64,000 nucleotides of DNA from Bugula neritina. Taxonomy: Eukaryota; Bryozoa; Gymnolaemata; Cheilostomatida; Bugulidae. The stretch's first letter is position 1; every line of letters begins with the position of its first letter. The translations under genes and the position numbers were made by a program. Where the stretch lies: positions 34,485,504-34,549,503 of the forward strand of contig OZ037765.1 of NCBI GenBank assembly GCA_964035545.1, written 5' to 3'. This document shows, piece after piece, positions 1-12,100 of the stretch. The notes beneath the pieces are model-generated. The model did no database searches. It was not told the origin of the DNA and saw only the letters and a list, made by a program, of their open reading frames with translations.

Positions 1-3000
1 GTTTAACCGTTAATGCATATAGTATTATATTTATATGCCCTTGGAAGATTTAGCACTGAATATGTTTGAATTGGGCCCCTAGATATCCAAGTACACCTTG
101 TTTATTGTAAACAGTTGGTTTAAGAACAGTTAAAATAACAACACAAAGTGAGTATTGGACAGGCTTAGTGTCACTAGTAAATGGGGGTATTGTATAACAT
201 AGTATCTTAAAATAATCTCAAATACTAAGAGAGGGAGATATACCCTGTAGAGTATATTGTCATAGGTACAAACTACTGCATTTAGATGTTATAAGAAGCA
301 CCAATTTATGCATTTCTATAACTGCTTTTTGTAGTAATGCAAAATAAGAGGCATTTTCTCTTGAAAGAAAGCCCTAAATTTCATATTTTCATTACAAAAT
401 GCTCCCTGCGTAACATATATTAATACTAGAGACAGCTAAAAAAGCTCTCTATAGCATCAAAAGTGCTGAAACGTGGAAAAATACTATTTACTCCTTTTCA
501 GATGGTTTTAAGCTAATAAGCATTTCACAAATTTGACTAAAATATTTTTGAAAGTATTTAAAAATCTACTCTTAAATAGGATATTTCTATATTCTATTAA
601 ATGATTCGTATTCATATAAAAAGCTGCTCCAATGTTTTCTTTAATAAATTCAATCAACTCTTAAAGCTACATCAAAGGCTTAACAAAACTATCAGTTTCA
701 CAGTACAAGCTGTTTCAATTAAATTAATTTGTTGAGAGAAAGTTCGAACTCTTCAAGCTTCATTGAACACTATTGAGTATTTAGGGTAAACTTTCCTCCT
801 ATAGGAAGTGTGAGGGTTCTAGCCCTTTTCTCCTCCTTTACAAGAACATAGTGGTTCAACCACAGAACTGGATATTGTGCTGAGAATACTGTCTTTATTA
901 ATATTCATCTCTAACATTGGGCTACTTAGCTGTCTACATGCTGATGAAACGTATAATATTGTGTTGTGGACCCATTAGCACTTTTGTTCTAACTACTTCT
1001 TATGCAATACTTATTATTCTGCACTTTGGTTGTTCCTCGTGTAATTCTTATGCATACTTTTTGCTATAATTTCTCTTTGGTCACATAACTGAGGGATTTT
1101 AGCTGCCCTCCTACAGATATACTACATTATATGAATGTAGCAAATATTTGGGGTTCTTTTCTTCATTTTATTATTTGCAATGAGTTTATTTAGAGAGAAT
1201 ATCTTGAGTAACAGCTTAGCTCTGCATATTGTGTAGGTATATATTTCATAGTGAGTTATAGTAGCTTTGGATCTATAGGAATTGTACAGCTAATCAAAAG
1301 CTACATAGCACACTATTTATACTAGAGCTACCACAGTAAAACCTCAGGCTAATGTAGCAAAAATAGCCAACATTTTTCTCTTTTCCCCTTTCAAAGTGTC
1401 ATAATTGAATTTAAAAACAAAGGCCAAGTGGTTGTACAACTAATAACAGACGATTGAAGTGGATTGTGGTACAGCTGAGAGTCTCTCTACAGTTAGACTC
1501 AGCTATTAGACCTGCCGTAGTGCAGAGCAACCCTCATACGTGAAGCTGTAGAGAGAGTAGCAGAGGCCTGGGGTGATCATGTCACTGATAGTTGAATGTT
1601 ACAATTAAATACACTTATCTGGGTGTACATGTCACCTCTCTAAACAGCCCCCAGCGTCTCCATTCTACTGCCACTTGGATCATACAAACTCAACACAATT
1701 TACACGTCTTTCTGTTTGTCATAACAAGTTGAACAAATATTTCCGTGTGAGAAGAAGGTGTGAGAAAGAATGTAAGACTCCTGTTCATGGGACTATTTAA
1801 ACAGTCCTAAAATATCTTATAATATTTCTTTTATTTTTAGAACATTTCAAAGTAGACACAGATTATAAAAATATCCCATAATCAAGACAATATAAATTAA
1901 TGCTGCAGTTTCTAGGTTGTTTTAAATATTCCATATGAGGAATATTTTATAACTATACGTAGTACCATTACTGCAGTCTGCTAGGGCATTAGATGCAGTG
2001 TTACACTTCAGGGTTTGAAACAAGAATCAATATATTCAGGGGCTGCCGACTGCTTATTGGATGAGTCACATGTTATGACTCGTAATCTATTACTCATACT
2101 AAATATGAAAATACAATAATTAGATTAACTGAAAGTCTAACAGGCGTGGAGCTGTGAATTGCTATGAAGCCTTAATAATGTTACATCTTATCCACCTGAT
2201 TCACAAAAATTCAGCAGTGCATGACGTTTAAATATATTAAATTGAGCTTTTTTTAAAAAGCAGCCAGCTAAATTATTATATTCATATGAATGCAGTCAAC
2301 ATTGCATGCTAGCTGGTATATTTCATGAAATAATATAATCATCAATTTTTGTAATCCTTCAAATATAACCTTAAACAAATGCAATGCTTATGTAAAATAT
2401 GCCTAAAGGTACACCATTCATCAAAGTTTAGTTTTTTGCTGAAAGCTATCTCAACAGAGTTTAAAGTTACCAAACATTATGCTGAAAATATCACAGTTCA
2501 AACGCTTCCATTATAAGAAATGCAGTCTGGGAAAGACTAAGATTTCCATTTGCTAATTGCAATAAAACAGAGTAGTAATAAAGTAATGAGAAAATACTGT
2601 CTGCAGTATATTCCGTCTGCTTGGTCACAATGTGGTCATTAATTTAGGGGCCGAGTAGAGACAATCCTGCTCTACTCACTGCCCGCTCTCCGTGCTCATC
2701 TGATAAGGGTATTGTTGTTATAACACAAATTAGCTGTAATTTGCTGCAAGTGGAATTTCTTTAATTTGTCCGTGAGAGCTCAATTGAAGAGTAGCTGTTA
2801 AAGCGGAGAGATCAAAGAGCGGAGGTGAGAATCCAAACACGCGAGAGAGAAATCTTAAATTAGGAAATTTCTTGTAATAAATATAATATTACGTTAAATG
2901 ATGAGACTAATAATTGTTTTAGTAGGCGACTGTGAGTTTGCAGGGACTACGGTGTGTAGTAATTAGCTCAACTATTAGCTAACTATCAGCTGGGTTGAGT

Positions 3001-5000
3001 GAGCAAGTTGTTTGAAGCTGCAGGAGATAAAAAACTCAATAATATGTCGCCCTCTAGGAGATGAGTTGAAACTCTGAAGGCATAAAGGGAGACATAAAGA
3101 TTTAATATTCTAAGTTTTCTCATGTAGAACTATTTTAGTAAATGCTAAAGTGGTAATTTTTCCTTATTTTCAAAATATTTATTTAGTTGTTTTTAAAGTT
3201 ATTTATAATAATTACTGTTTATTAAAATACCAATATGCAAGGGAATTTTTATGAAGGCTCCATGTAGTAAGTGTAGGATATGTTAACAATAAAACTGAAC
3301 CTAAATACTGCATGTTGTTACGCATCCATTTATAGAATAAGCTATTAACATATTTAAAAGAAACCAGCGGCCCACTTGAATTCAATTATGTCTAACCGTG
3401 TAATGCATTACAAGGAATAATTAATGTAATTTGAAATTTGAATGAATCACTAGAAATGCTTTGAATAGAGTGAAAGCTCAAGTGGTTATCCATTTCTATC
3501 CCTAAACTCAGTGTATACAAGTATTTTATATTTACAGTTAGGACTTTGGGGTATCAAGTCATACATTTCTTTTGACGGCATCTGCTATTAGCAGTGGATA
3601 CTTCAATATTCTTATCTCTTCCTTTGCAACTCATTCAACTGGCATAGAAGTGTGCCATGAATTAGCTGAGATTGTATTTGTGTGCGCGTGCATAGAGTGC
3701 CCATATGTCTACGCTGACAGCAGTTTAAGGGGGGCTATGCATCGTCCCGCATGGATATCTAGATAAGTTTTAGTCATCCCAAATTTGAACAGATGGTTGA
3801 GTTTATCTGCAGTAGAAAAGGCATGCATTTCTTGTCACTAATTGTCAATATAACGCTAGGTTTGCACATGTTGCAATGGATTGCTTTTGTTTAGTAAATT
3901 ATATTATCTTCCATGGCTCACTTATAAATTAGCAAATATATTAGTTTATCAAATGTTTGCTTTCTTTCCACGCTGACTGCAGCAGCACCTTAGCAGTTGG
4001 CTGAACAAATCAAATTATGGCTTCCTTTATTGTGGCAATTCAAATTATTTCATTTTAACAATTGATATATATTTCGTAGACATGATGACCTAAGTTTAAG
4101 CTAACCCCTAACAAATGCTTTAAATATAATTTTTATTTTCAAAATAAAACAACAATTTGCACATATTATTTGTCTTTGATAATTATATGTCCAGACAGGT
4201 ATTGAATTAAAATCCATAAGTCTCATTAGCAAGAACTGCAGGCTAGTTTTGTTGAACTTGACCTTGTAGTGGTATACATCACATAGCCTAGGGCACACAG
4301 CCCTGGACACACCGTAGGTGAAATCATTATGTAACTGGAAACTATTCTAGATCTTGTTGGTTGGATCCAATATTTACACTCTGAGAACGTTGCAGATGTG
4401 GAGAGAGAAGCAAACAGGTGATTCACTGCAAATGAAACAACGAAATTAAGGCGCCCTTTTGCATGTAGTATAACAGCAACTACTGCTTGCTTAGTCATAA
4501 CTGAGTGCACCAGTGTAAGTGCAAGAATAGACAATTCTTGATTACAAATTTTTCCCACGTTAATTTTGAAGTCATGCTGACGTTGCATTGTATCAGTAAC
4601 TATGACGACCAGCAGACTGCCTGTGTGACACCTTGAGATTAAACTGTTTAGTTGAGGGGTTCCAACGAGAAAGACAAATCTACTATAGACTAAATATTAT
4701 CCAAGTGTAACAGATACCATATAATGGTGAGGAAGTAACTCCAAAACATATTGTGTTTAGCAATAATAATATGACAACCCTGACAGGTCTAGTAGTGTCA
4801 ACTTTAAGCTAGACTACTAAGTATTGGTATAATAATATTATATTATTGAATAACATTTAATTGTGAAATTCACACAATATAATTATAATAATATAGAAGT
4901 TAATCAGCACTTTGCTCTTGAGTATAATAATAGAAGCAAGTATCAAATACTACACATCACTATCCTTGCCTTTTCATAGTTGTATATATAGTATTATACT
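1..5000. other. AT-rich stretch with no recognisable gene
   Basis: I read both strands and found no open frame with family resemblance, no run of exons with compatible splice phases, and no RNA gene I recognise. The longest open frame (4,226-4,588, minus, about 120 codons) resembles nothing I know and has no exon-like context. The stretch is probably intergenic or intronic DNA of a gene lying to the left. Regulatory sequence cannot be excluded. Confidence 0.6.
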
Positions 5001-5004
5001 ACAC

Positions 5005-6161
5005 TCAGTATAGTGTACATACCCTCTATGTATTATACTACACTCAGTATAGTGTACATACCCTCTATGTATTATACTACACTCAGTATAGGGTACATAC
5101 CCTCTATGTATTATATTACACTTAGTATAGGGTACATACCCTCTATGTATTATACTACACTCAGTATAGGGTACATACCCCTCTATGTATTATATTACAC
5201 TTAGTATAGGGTACATACCCTCTATGTATTATACTACACTCAGTATAGGGTACATACCCTCTATGTATTATATTACACTCAGTGTAGGGTACATACCCTC
5301 TATGTATTATACTACACTCAGTATAAGGTACATACCCTCTATGTATTATATTACACTTAGTATAGGGTACATACCCTCTATGTATTATACTACACTCAGT
5401 ATAGGGTACATACCCTCTATGTATTATATTACACTTAGTATAGGGTACATACCCTCTATGTATTATACTACACTCAGTATAGGGTACATACCCTCTATGT
5501 ATTATATTACACTTAGTATAGGGTACATACCCTCTATGTATTATACTACACTCAGTATAGGGTACATACCCTCTATGTATTATATTACACTCAGTGTAGG
5601 GTACATACCCTCTATGTATTATACTACACTCAGTATAAGGTACATACCCTCTATGTATTATATTACACTTAGTATAGGGTACATACCCTCTATGTATTAT
5701 ACTACACTCAGTATAGGGTACATACCCCTCTATGTATTATATTACACTTAGTATAGGGTACATACCCTCTATGTATTATACTACACTCAGTATAGGGTAC
5801 ATACCCTCTATGTATTATCCTACACTCAGTATAGGGTACATACCCTCTATGTATTATATTACACTTAGTATAGGGTACATACCCTCTATGTATTATATTA
5901 CACTTAGTATAGGGTACATACCCTCTATGTATTATACTACACTCAGTATAGGGTACATACCCCTCTATGTATTATACTACACTTAGTATAGGGTACATAC
6001 CCTCTATGTATTATCCTACACTCAGTATAGGGTACATACCCTCTATGTATTATCTTACACTCAGTATAGGGTACATACCCTCTATGTATTATATTACACT
6101 CAGTATATAGGGTATATACCCTCTATGTATTATATTACACTCAGTATAGGGTACATACCCC
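5005..6161. repeat. 39-bp minisatellite abutting the CatSper3 stop codon
   Basis: About 30 tandem copies of a 39-bp unit containing GGGTACATACCCTC, TATGTATTATA and CTACACTCAG. Each unit carries a short hairpin, GGGTA-CA-TACCC. Since 39 is divisible by 3, the array stays open in several frames, so the long reading frames across it are artefacts. On the minus strand it begins at the CatSper3 stop codon (6,162-6,164), so the predicted 3' UTR of that gene is this array. Confidence 0.95.
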
Positions 6162-9100
6162 TCAGTGTGAGACGGAGAGTCGGTATTTCTTAGAGATGCG
6201 TCGCTGGGACTCGGTAAGTGAGCTGCTGGACAGTTGTTTCTCCAGGTGTTCAGCTAAAGTGTTGGCCATTTCAAAGTGCAGCTGCTGTAACCTGGAAGTA
6301 GCAATGCTAGGTGACATCATGTAATACACACAAGTTGTGTTTACACAGATAAAACTTATACTTATATAGACTACTATAAGTTTCAGCACAAAAAGACGGA
6401 ATATATGTAGAGAAATGTGCTGCTGTATTAACACACATGATGACTAATTCTAATTATATATTTAGAATTTTATTAGAAAAAAGTTTCTTTATATGTTATT
6501 TTTTATCCACATCTTTTATAGGGCGCAGCAAATCAACAAGTTGGGATTTAATAAACAGAAATACTAGCAAAATGTGTCTATGTTGCTGTTGGTTGTAACA
6601 CTCAAGGTAGAAGATAACTGCTAATTTTCCAGACATACTATTGCTAGTTCATGTTTTCAGTGTAGTCATATGTTTTAGATGCATACCATTTTAAAGAAAG
6701 TAGTATCAAAGTGTATATAATTGGCTTTCCCCATCATGCACTTTACTCATTGGGGTAAATATTGGAGTTGTGTTTCTCTGCTCAGCAAGTTGAGCGTTGA
6801 GTATGTCATTCAATATAATATGTTGGAGCAAATTTTCTATTTTTGCTTTTCTGTGTTTCCGTTTAGTTTGATAGAATCAGTATATCAACGTCAATAGTGT
6901 CATTTAAACGAATCCCTTATCAGTATGAGTGGGAAAGTGTTTAATAAATAGATTAAGGAAAACAAAATGGCTCTGTGCATTGAATGATAACTCTGCAGTT
7001 ATAATAGGAAATAACCATGACATAGCTTGAATTCTAGATACAGAATAGACTAAGTACCTGAACATAGTGTTGTCCATATGATCAAGGGACGTCACCATCG
7101 TCTCAATCCAAATCAGATTGGTGCACAGGTCTGTCATCTGCACGTAGTCGTCGTGTCTCAGAGTCTTCTGGAAATCTTGTAGCATGTCGTGGAAGTTTGA
7201 GAAGTTTCCCATTTTCTACAGTAGAGCTCATTGTAGCCTAATATGCTAGTATATTGTATGAAGGTAGAGCTCATTGTAGCCTAATATGCTAGTATATTGT
7301 ATGAAGGTAGAGCTCATTGTATACTAATAATATGCTAGTATATTGTATGAAGGTAGAGCTCATTGTATACTAATATGCTAGTATATTGTATGAAGAGAGA
7401 GCTCATTGTATACTAATATGCTAGTATATTGTATGAAGAGAGAGCTCATTGTATACTAATATGCTAGTATATTGTATGAAGGTAGAGCTCATTGTATACT
7501 AATATGCTAGTATATTGTATGAAGAGAGAGCTCATTGTATACTAATATGCTAGTATATTGTATGAAGAGAGAGAGAGCTCATTGTATACTAATATGCTAG
7601 TATATTGTATGAAGAGAGAGCTCATTGTATACTAATATGCTAGTATATTGTATGAAGAGAGAGAGAGAGCTCATTGTATACTAATATGCTAGTATATTGT
7701 ATGAAGAGAGAGAGAGCTCATTGTAGCCTAATATGCTAGTATATTGTATGAAGAGAGAGCTCATTGTATACTAATATGCTAGTATATTGTATGAAGAGAG
7801 GGAGAGCTCATTGTATACTAATATGCTAGTATATTGTATGAAGGTAGAGCTCATTGTATACTAATATGCTAGTATATTGTATGAAGAGAGAGAGAGAGCT
7901 CATTGTATACTAATATGCTAGTATATTGTATGAAGAAAGAGCTCATTATATATTAATATGAAAGAGCTAAGGCTATTCTCTAGTATATGATACAGAGAGG
8001 AAATAGCCTACAGTTCTACAGCACAGAACTCACCTGCCTCTCCAGCATGCGCTTGACGTCGCTCTGTTGTCTCTTCATCATAAACTCTTTCTTATTCTTT
8101 ATTATAGCCTCTCTTTCGGCCATTTGCTGCTTCTGTATGCATCAGAAATATATTACACTATATATTACTATGTTACACTATATATTACATTACATATTAT
8201 TATACTATACTGTATTACTATATCATATATGTTACTATATGATATAATATATTGTTACATGCTATAGCTACTAATTGCTACAGTATATTATATGCTGTAG
8301 TATATTATAGTACTCAGTGTTATAATATATTACTATTATAGACTATATTACACTACCTACTATGTTTATATTATAATACTTTATAGTATATTATTATATT
8401 ACTGTAGTATGTTTTGCAATATGTAGCAATGTGCAGTGCAATTTAATGCACAACACAATTACATTAAAAACATTGTAAAACCTTGTGGTGTAGTGCAGTA
8501 TAACACAATAAAACATGTTCAGTAGTCTATTTTGTTCCAAGAGTGTAGCTGATATTGGGAGATGAAACTGTACATTTCCTGGTTGTTTATTAAACCTATT
8601 CCACAATAGTGCAACACTCCACTGTGTAATAGCAAGACATAAAATGCTGTCATCTGTCATTCTGTCATTCTGTCATGCTGTCATTCTGTCATGCTGCATC
8701 TCATGTTCCAGAAATCTGTTATTGAAGTTATGACTCATAGAAATGTGATTTACTGGGCATACTGTATCTGTTTATCTCATTTAAGAGTTGAGAAATTGAA
8801 TGTTGTAATTTGCTATCGCATTGACATTCCCTAACTCTGTCCACATCCCCCCAGTTCCTGATCTGTACTCACTAATAGCGCTTATCAGATGAATAACAAT
8901 ATTTTGTCATATCGTATGAAGTATTGATAGCAATCAGCCTCGTCAATAGCCAATATTACTAGTTAATATGACTGATATTATATATATAATATCTCCTTCT
9001 TATATTGTATTGTTTAACCAATCAGATAACGATATAAACAAAGCTGTAGGTTAAAATAGACACAATACAAGTGGTGAGCCGTGCTCAGCGTGTATTGTTA

Positions 9101-12100
9101 GTTGTCATTAGAGAGTCGACTTAGTAACTAACTAGTGCTACTGACTGATAGTTATAGTGATGACTACTAACTAGTGAGGGATGAACGACTCACTGAGAAC
9201 TGTTACTAGAGTGCTACTCAGTGTATTGTGGATAGCACAGTGTGAAGGTAAGCCGGTGAGAGTATTTTAGTTATAACATCATTACCTTTACAGTGTGTTA
9301 TATCAATATTATCGCAGCAAACAATATCAATATGAATATGCTATTTGGTCGGAGGTTTTGTTCAAAGAACGTCACAAATTTTTATTAACTGATTATAGTG
9401 TCAGCCATTATTATTTAGCCTTTAGGTGAATATAAAGTTTGCTGTTACCTTATATTAGATGTGGCATTGCATAGCACTGCTGTGCTTTAAGTTCATTGCC
9501 CTCAGCTTTTGAACAATAAGCAGGCAATGGTGTTCATACACTCCTATCTTACACTAAGTACAGTAAGTTAACTGTCCCCAGGTGGATTCTTCCAGTTCTA
9601 CACTATGATACGGAACATTGCACAAGTTGAGCCCACCAAGTTTCTACAATACGGATGTTACTGCGGACTCGGTAATTCTGGGACTCAAAGGGTCGTAGAT
9701 TGCATGGATATGTGAGTATTACAATAATGTTATAATACCATGAGATAGGAGAGAGGGTCGTAGATTGCATGGATATGTGAGTATTACAATGATGTTATAC
9801 TACAATGAGATAGGAGAGAGGGTTGTATAGTGTATATTACAACGTTATGGACAAATATTTCATGGCCTGTTCATGTCGTTAGGAAAACTAATGCCATACT
9901 TGCGCACCAGCAGTCTACCAGCTGTAGATGTGAATATAGTTACTAGTAGATCTAATCATTGGAATGCAGCAAAATACATCTTCCTCAAGCTTGTTCCTGA
10001 TATACAATAGCTTACAAAGCTCTCATACGCAACTCATTCCAATATTAAATACAGAAGCACATGGGGCAGAGATTCTTTTATATGCCAGGCAGCACTCAAG
10101 CTAAATAAACTTGTATAATAATTTTTGTTAATTGACTTCCAGCCTCAGAGACTTTTTACTCCTATTTTTAAGCCATGTATGTTACACTGTTATCATTTTT
10201 AATATCATGGGCATCGGTATTTAACACCTTTTTCTCACAACATATATCATGTTAGTGATAGAAATAAAATCAACCAATCAATCAATTAATCAATCAATCA
10301 ATCGATTATGTAACACTTTCTATGAAGAGTGGTGATATATTTCTAAAGAGTTCAAAACATGTCAAATTTCCTACTGATACAAAAAGGTGCCAAGTTGTAG
10401 ACTATGTGTAAGAAACTCCTACATGCAGGAGGTCTAACACAGTCATTGACTTGTTCGCTGCACCATGAGGTCTACAGACTCACTGCTCACAGCAGAAAGA
10501 GTGTTCGTAGGTGCGGCATTGAAGAGGCTTTAATAGTCTAAATTCTATAATTATCTACTAAGCATAGTTTGGGGTGTAGGCTGAAAGTGTTGCTACATGA
10601 TTGGTGCACTGTACTCTGTAGGTGCTGTTACCACCACGATTACTGTATAGAAGACCTCAAAGAGCCCTGTCCCAAGGAGTACAATACCTACAGTAGCACC
10701 TCCTACCAGTACAACTCAACCAATATGCAGTGCTGTGAGTAGCTTCTATGAGGTTCATATACCACGTCACGTGGTCAGTAACTCAGTTAGTGGCGAGACA
10801 ACTTTCAAGTATGTGCTTTTCCTGCGGTTCACTGCCTATATTAGGAATTGTGCTGAAGGGAAATATGAATTAGGACTTATGTTGGATTAGGGTATATGTC
10901 ATGTATTGGAGAAGGCTAGTGGTAGAAGTAGGTTTAACAAGCTGTTGGAATAAATCACGAGGTTACAGTTAGTTTCCCTTGTCTGTCTGTCTGTCTTGTC
11001 TGGTGGTAGGTAAGTATTCCTGCTGCCGCATGCTGCTGTATCGTACTGAAGTCTCAGGTGACACCTGCTATCATACTTGACAGCTTTTACAAGTCATAGT
11101 ATAACCTTTTGTCTGACATAAAATGTTAAATTAATTTTCTTTAATGATTGCTTGAAAATAGTGTTGTTTTCGCTGCTGTTTTAAGTGGTGTTTAAATGGC
11201 TGACTACGGTGTAACAACATGTGCTGCTACAGTGTCACATGTACTGCTACAGTGTGACATGTACTGTTACAGTGCCGGATCAAGACGAGTGCCGTTTTAA
11301 AGTCTGTAAGTGTGACTATGATTTTGCTCAGTGCACTAAAATATATAAGAGTCTGTACAAAGGAGATTGTGTGAGGACTAAAGACACCTTCATATGTCAG
11401 TATGTAATCTCAAACTTATATATGTCAGTACGTAATCTCAAACCTATGTATCTATGTCAGAACGTAATCTCAAACCTTCATACGTCGGTATGTAATCTCA
11501 AACCTTCATACGTCAGTACGTAATCTCAAATCTATATATGTCAGTACGTAATCTCAAATCTATATATGTCAGTACGTAATCTCAAACCTATGTATTTCAG
11601 TATGTAATCTCAAACCTATATATGACACTATGTAATCTCAAACCTATATGTGGCAATTATGTTTCCATAGCAACCAAGACAACTATACTTTACCGACCTG
11701 TCAAAAAGACTTAGTACCTGAAATGAAAGAATCAACGCGGGATGTGTGCTCTCCCTCAAAGCTTATGCCACCCGTACCGCCATCTCAGTCACTAAACAAG
11801 TCGCATATAGTTGTGACTATTCAGACGGATAAAATTGGAGGATTCACAACTCCAAATAGTGCAAACTCCTCAAGTATTTTCCTCAATTTGAATTTAACAC
11901 TAGGAGAAGCTGTGATCCTGTGTCTATTATCAGTATTACTAAACCCTGTAGTTCTGCCTTAGCTGATATAATAGTAAATTCAACTCTAGCATAATATATC
12001 AGTTTATAACTGTGAGAATTTCTACATAAAAATCTCCGCCCATTTGATAATTATTGATGCATTATTATATTATTGTATATTGATATATCATTGTTTGTTG

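Noticed and set aside
4226..4588. A 120-codon open frame on the minus strand
   Set aside because: Isolated, with no recognisable family, composition typical of chance frames, and no exon-like neighbours.
5013..5986. Long repetitive open frames that look like a tandem-repeat protein
   Set aside because: They lie wholly in the 39-bp satellite, whose period is a multiple of three. They have no splice or start context and are open in more than one frame.
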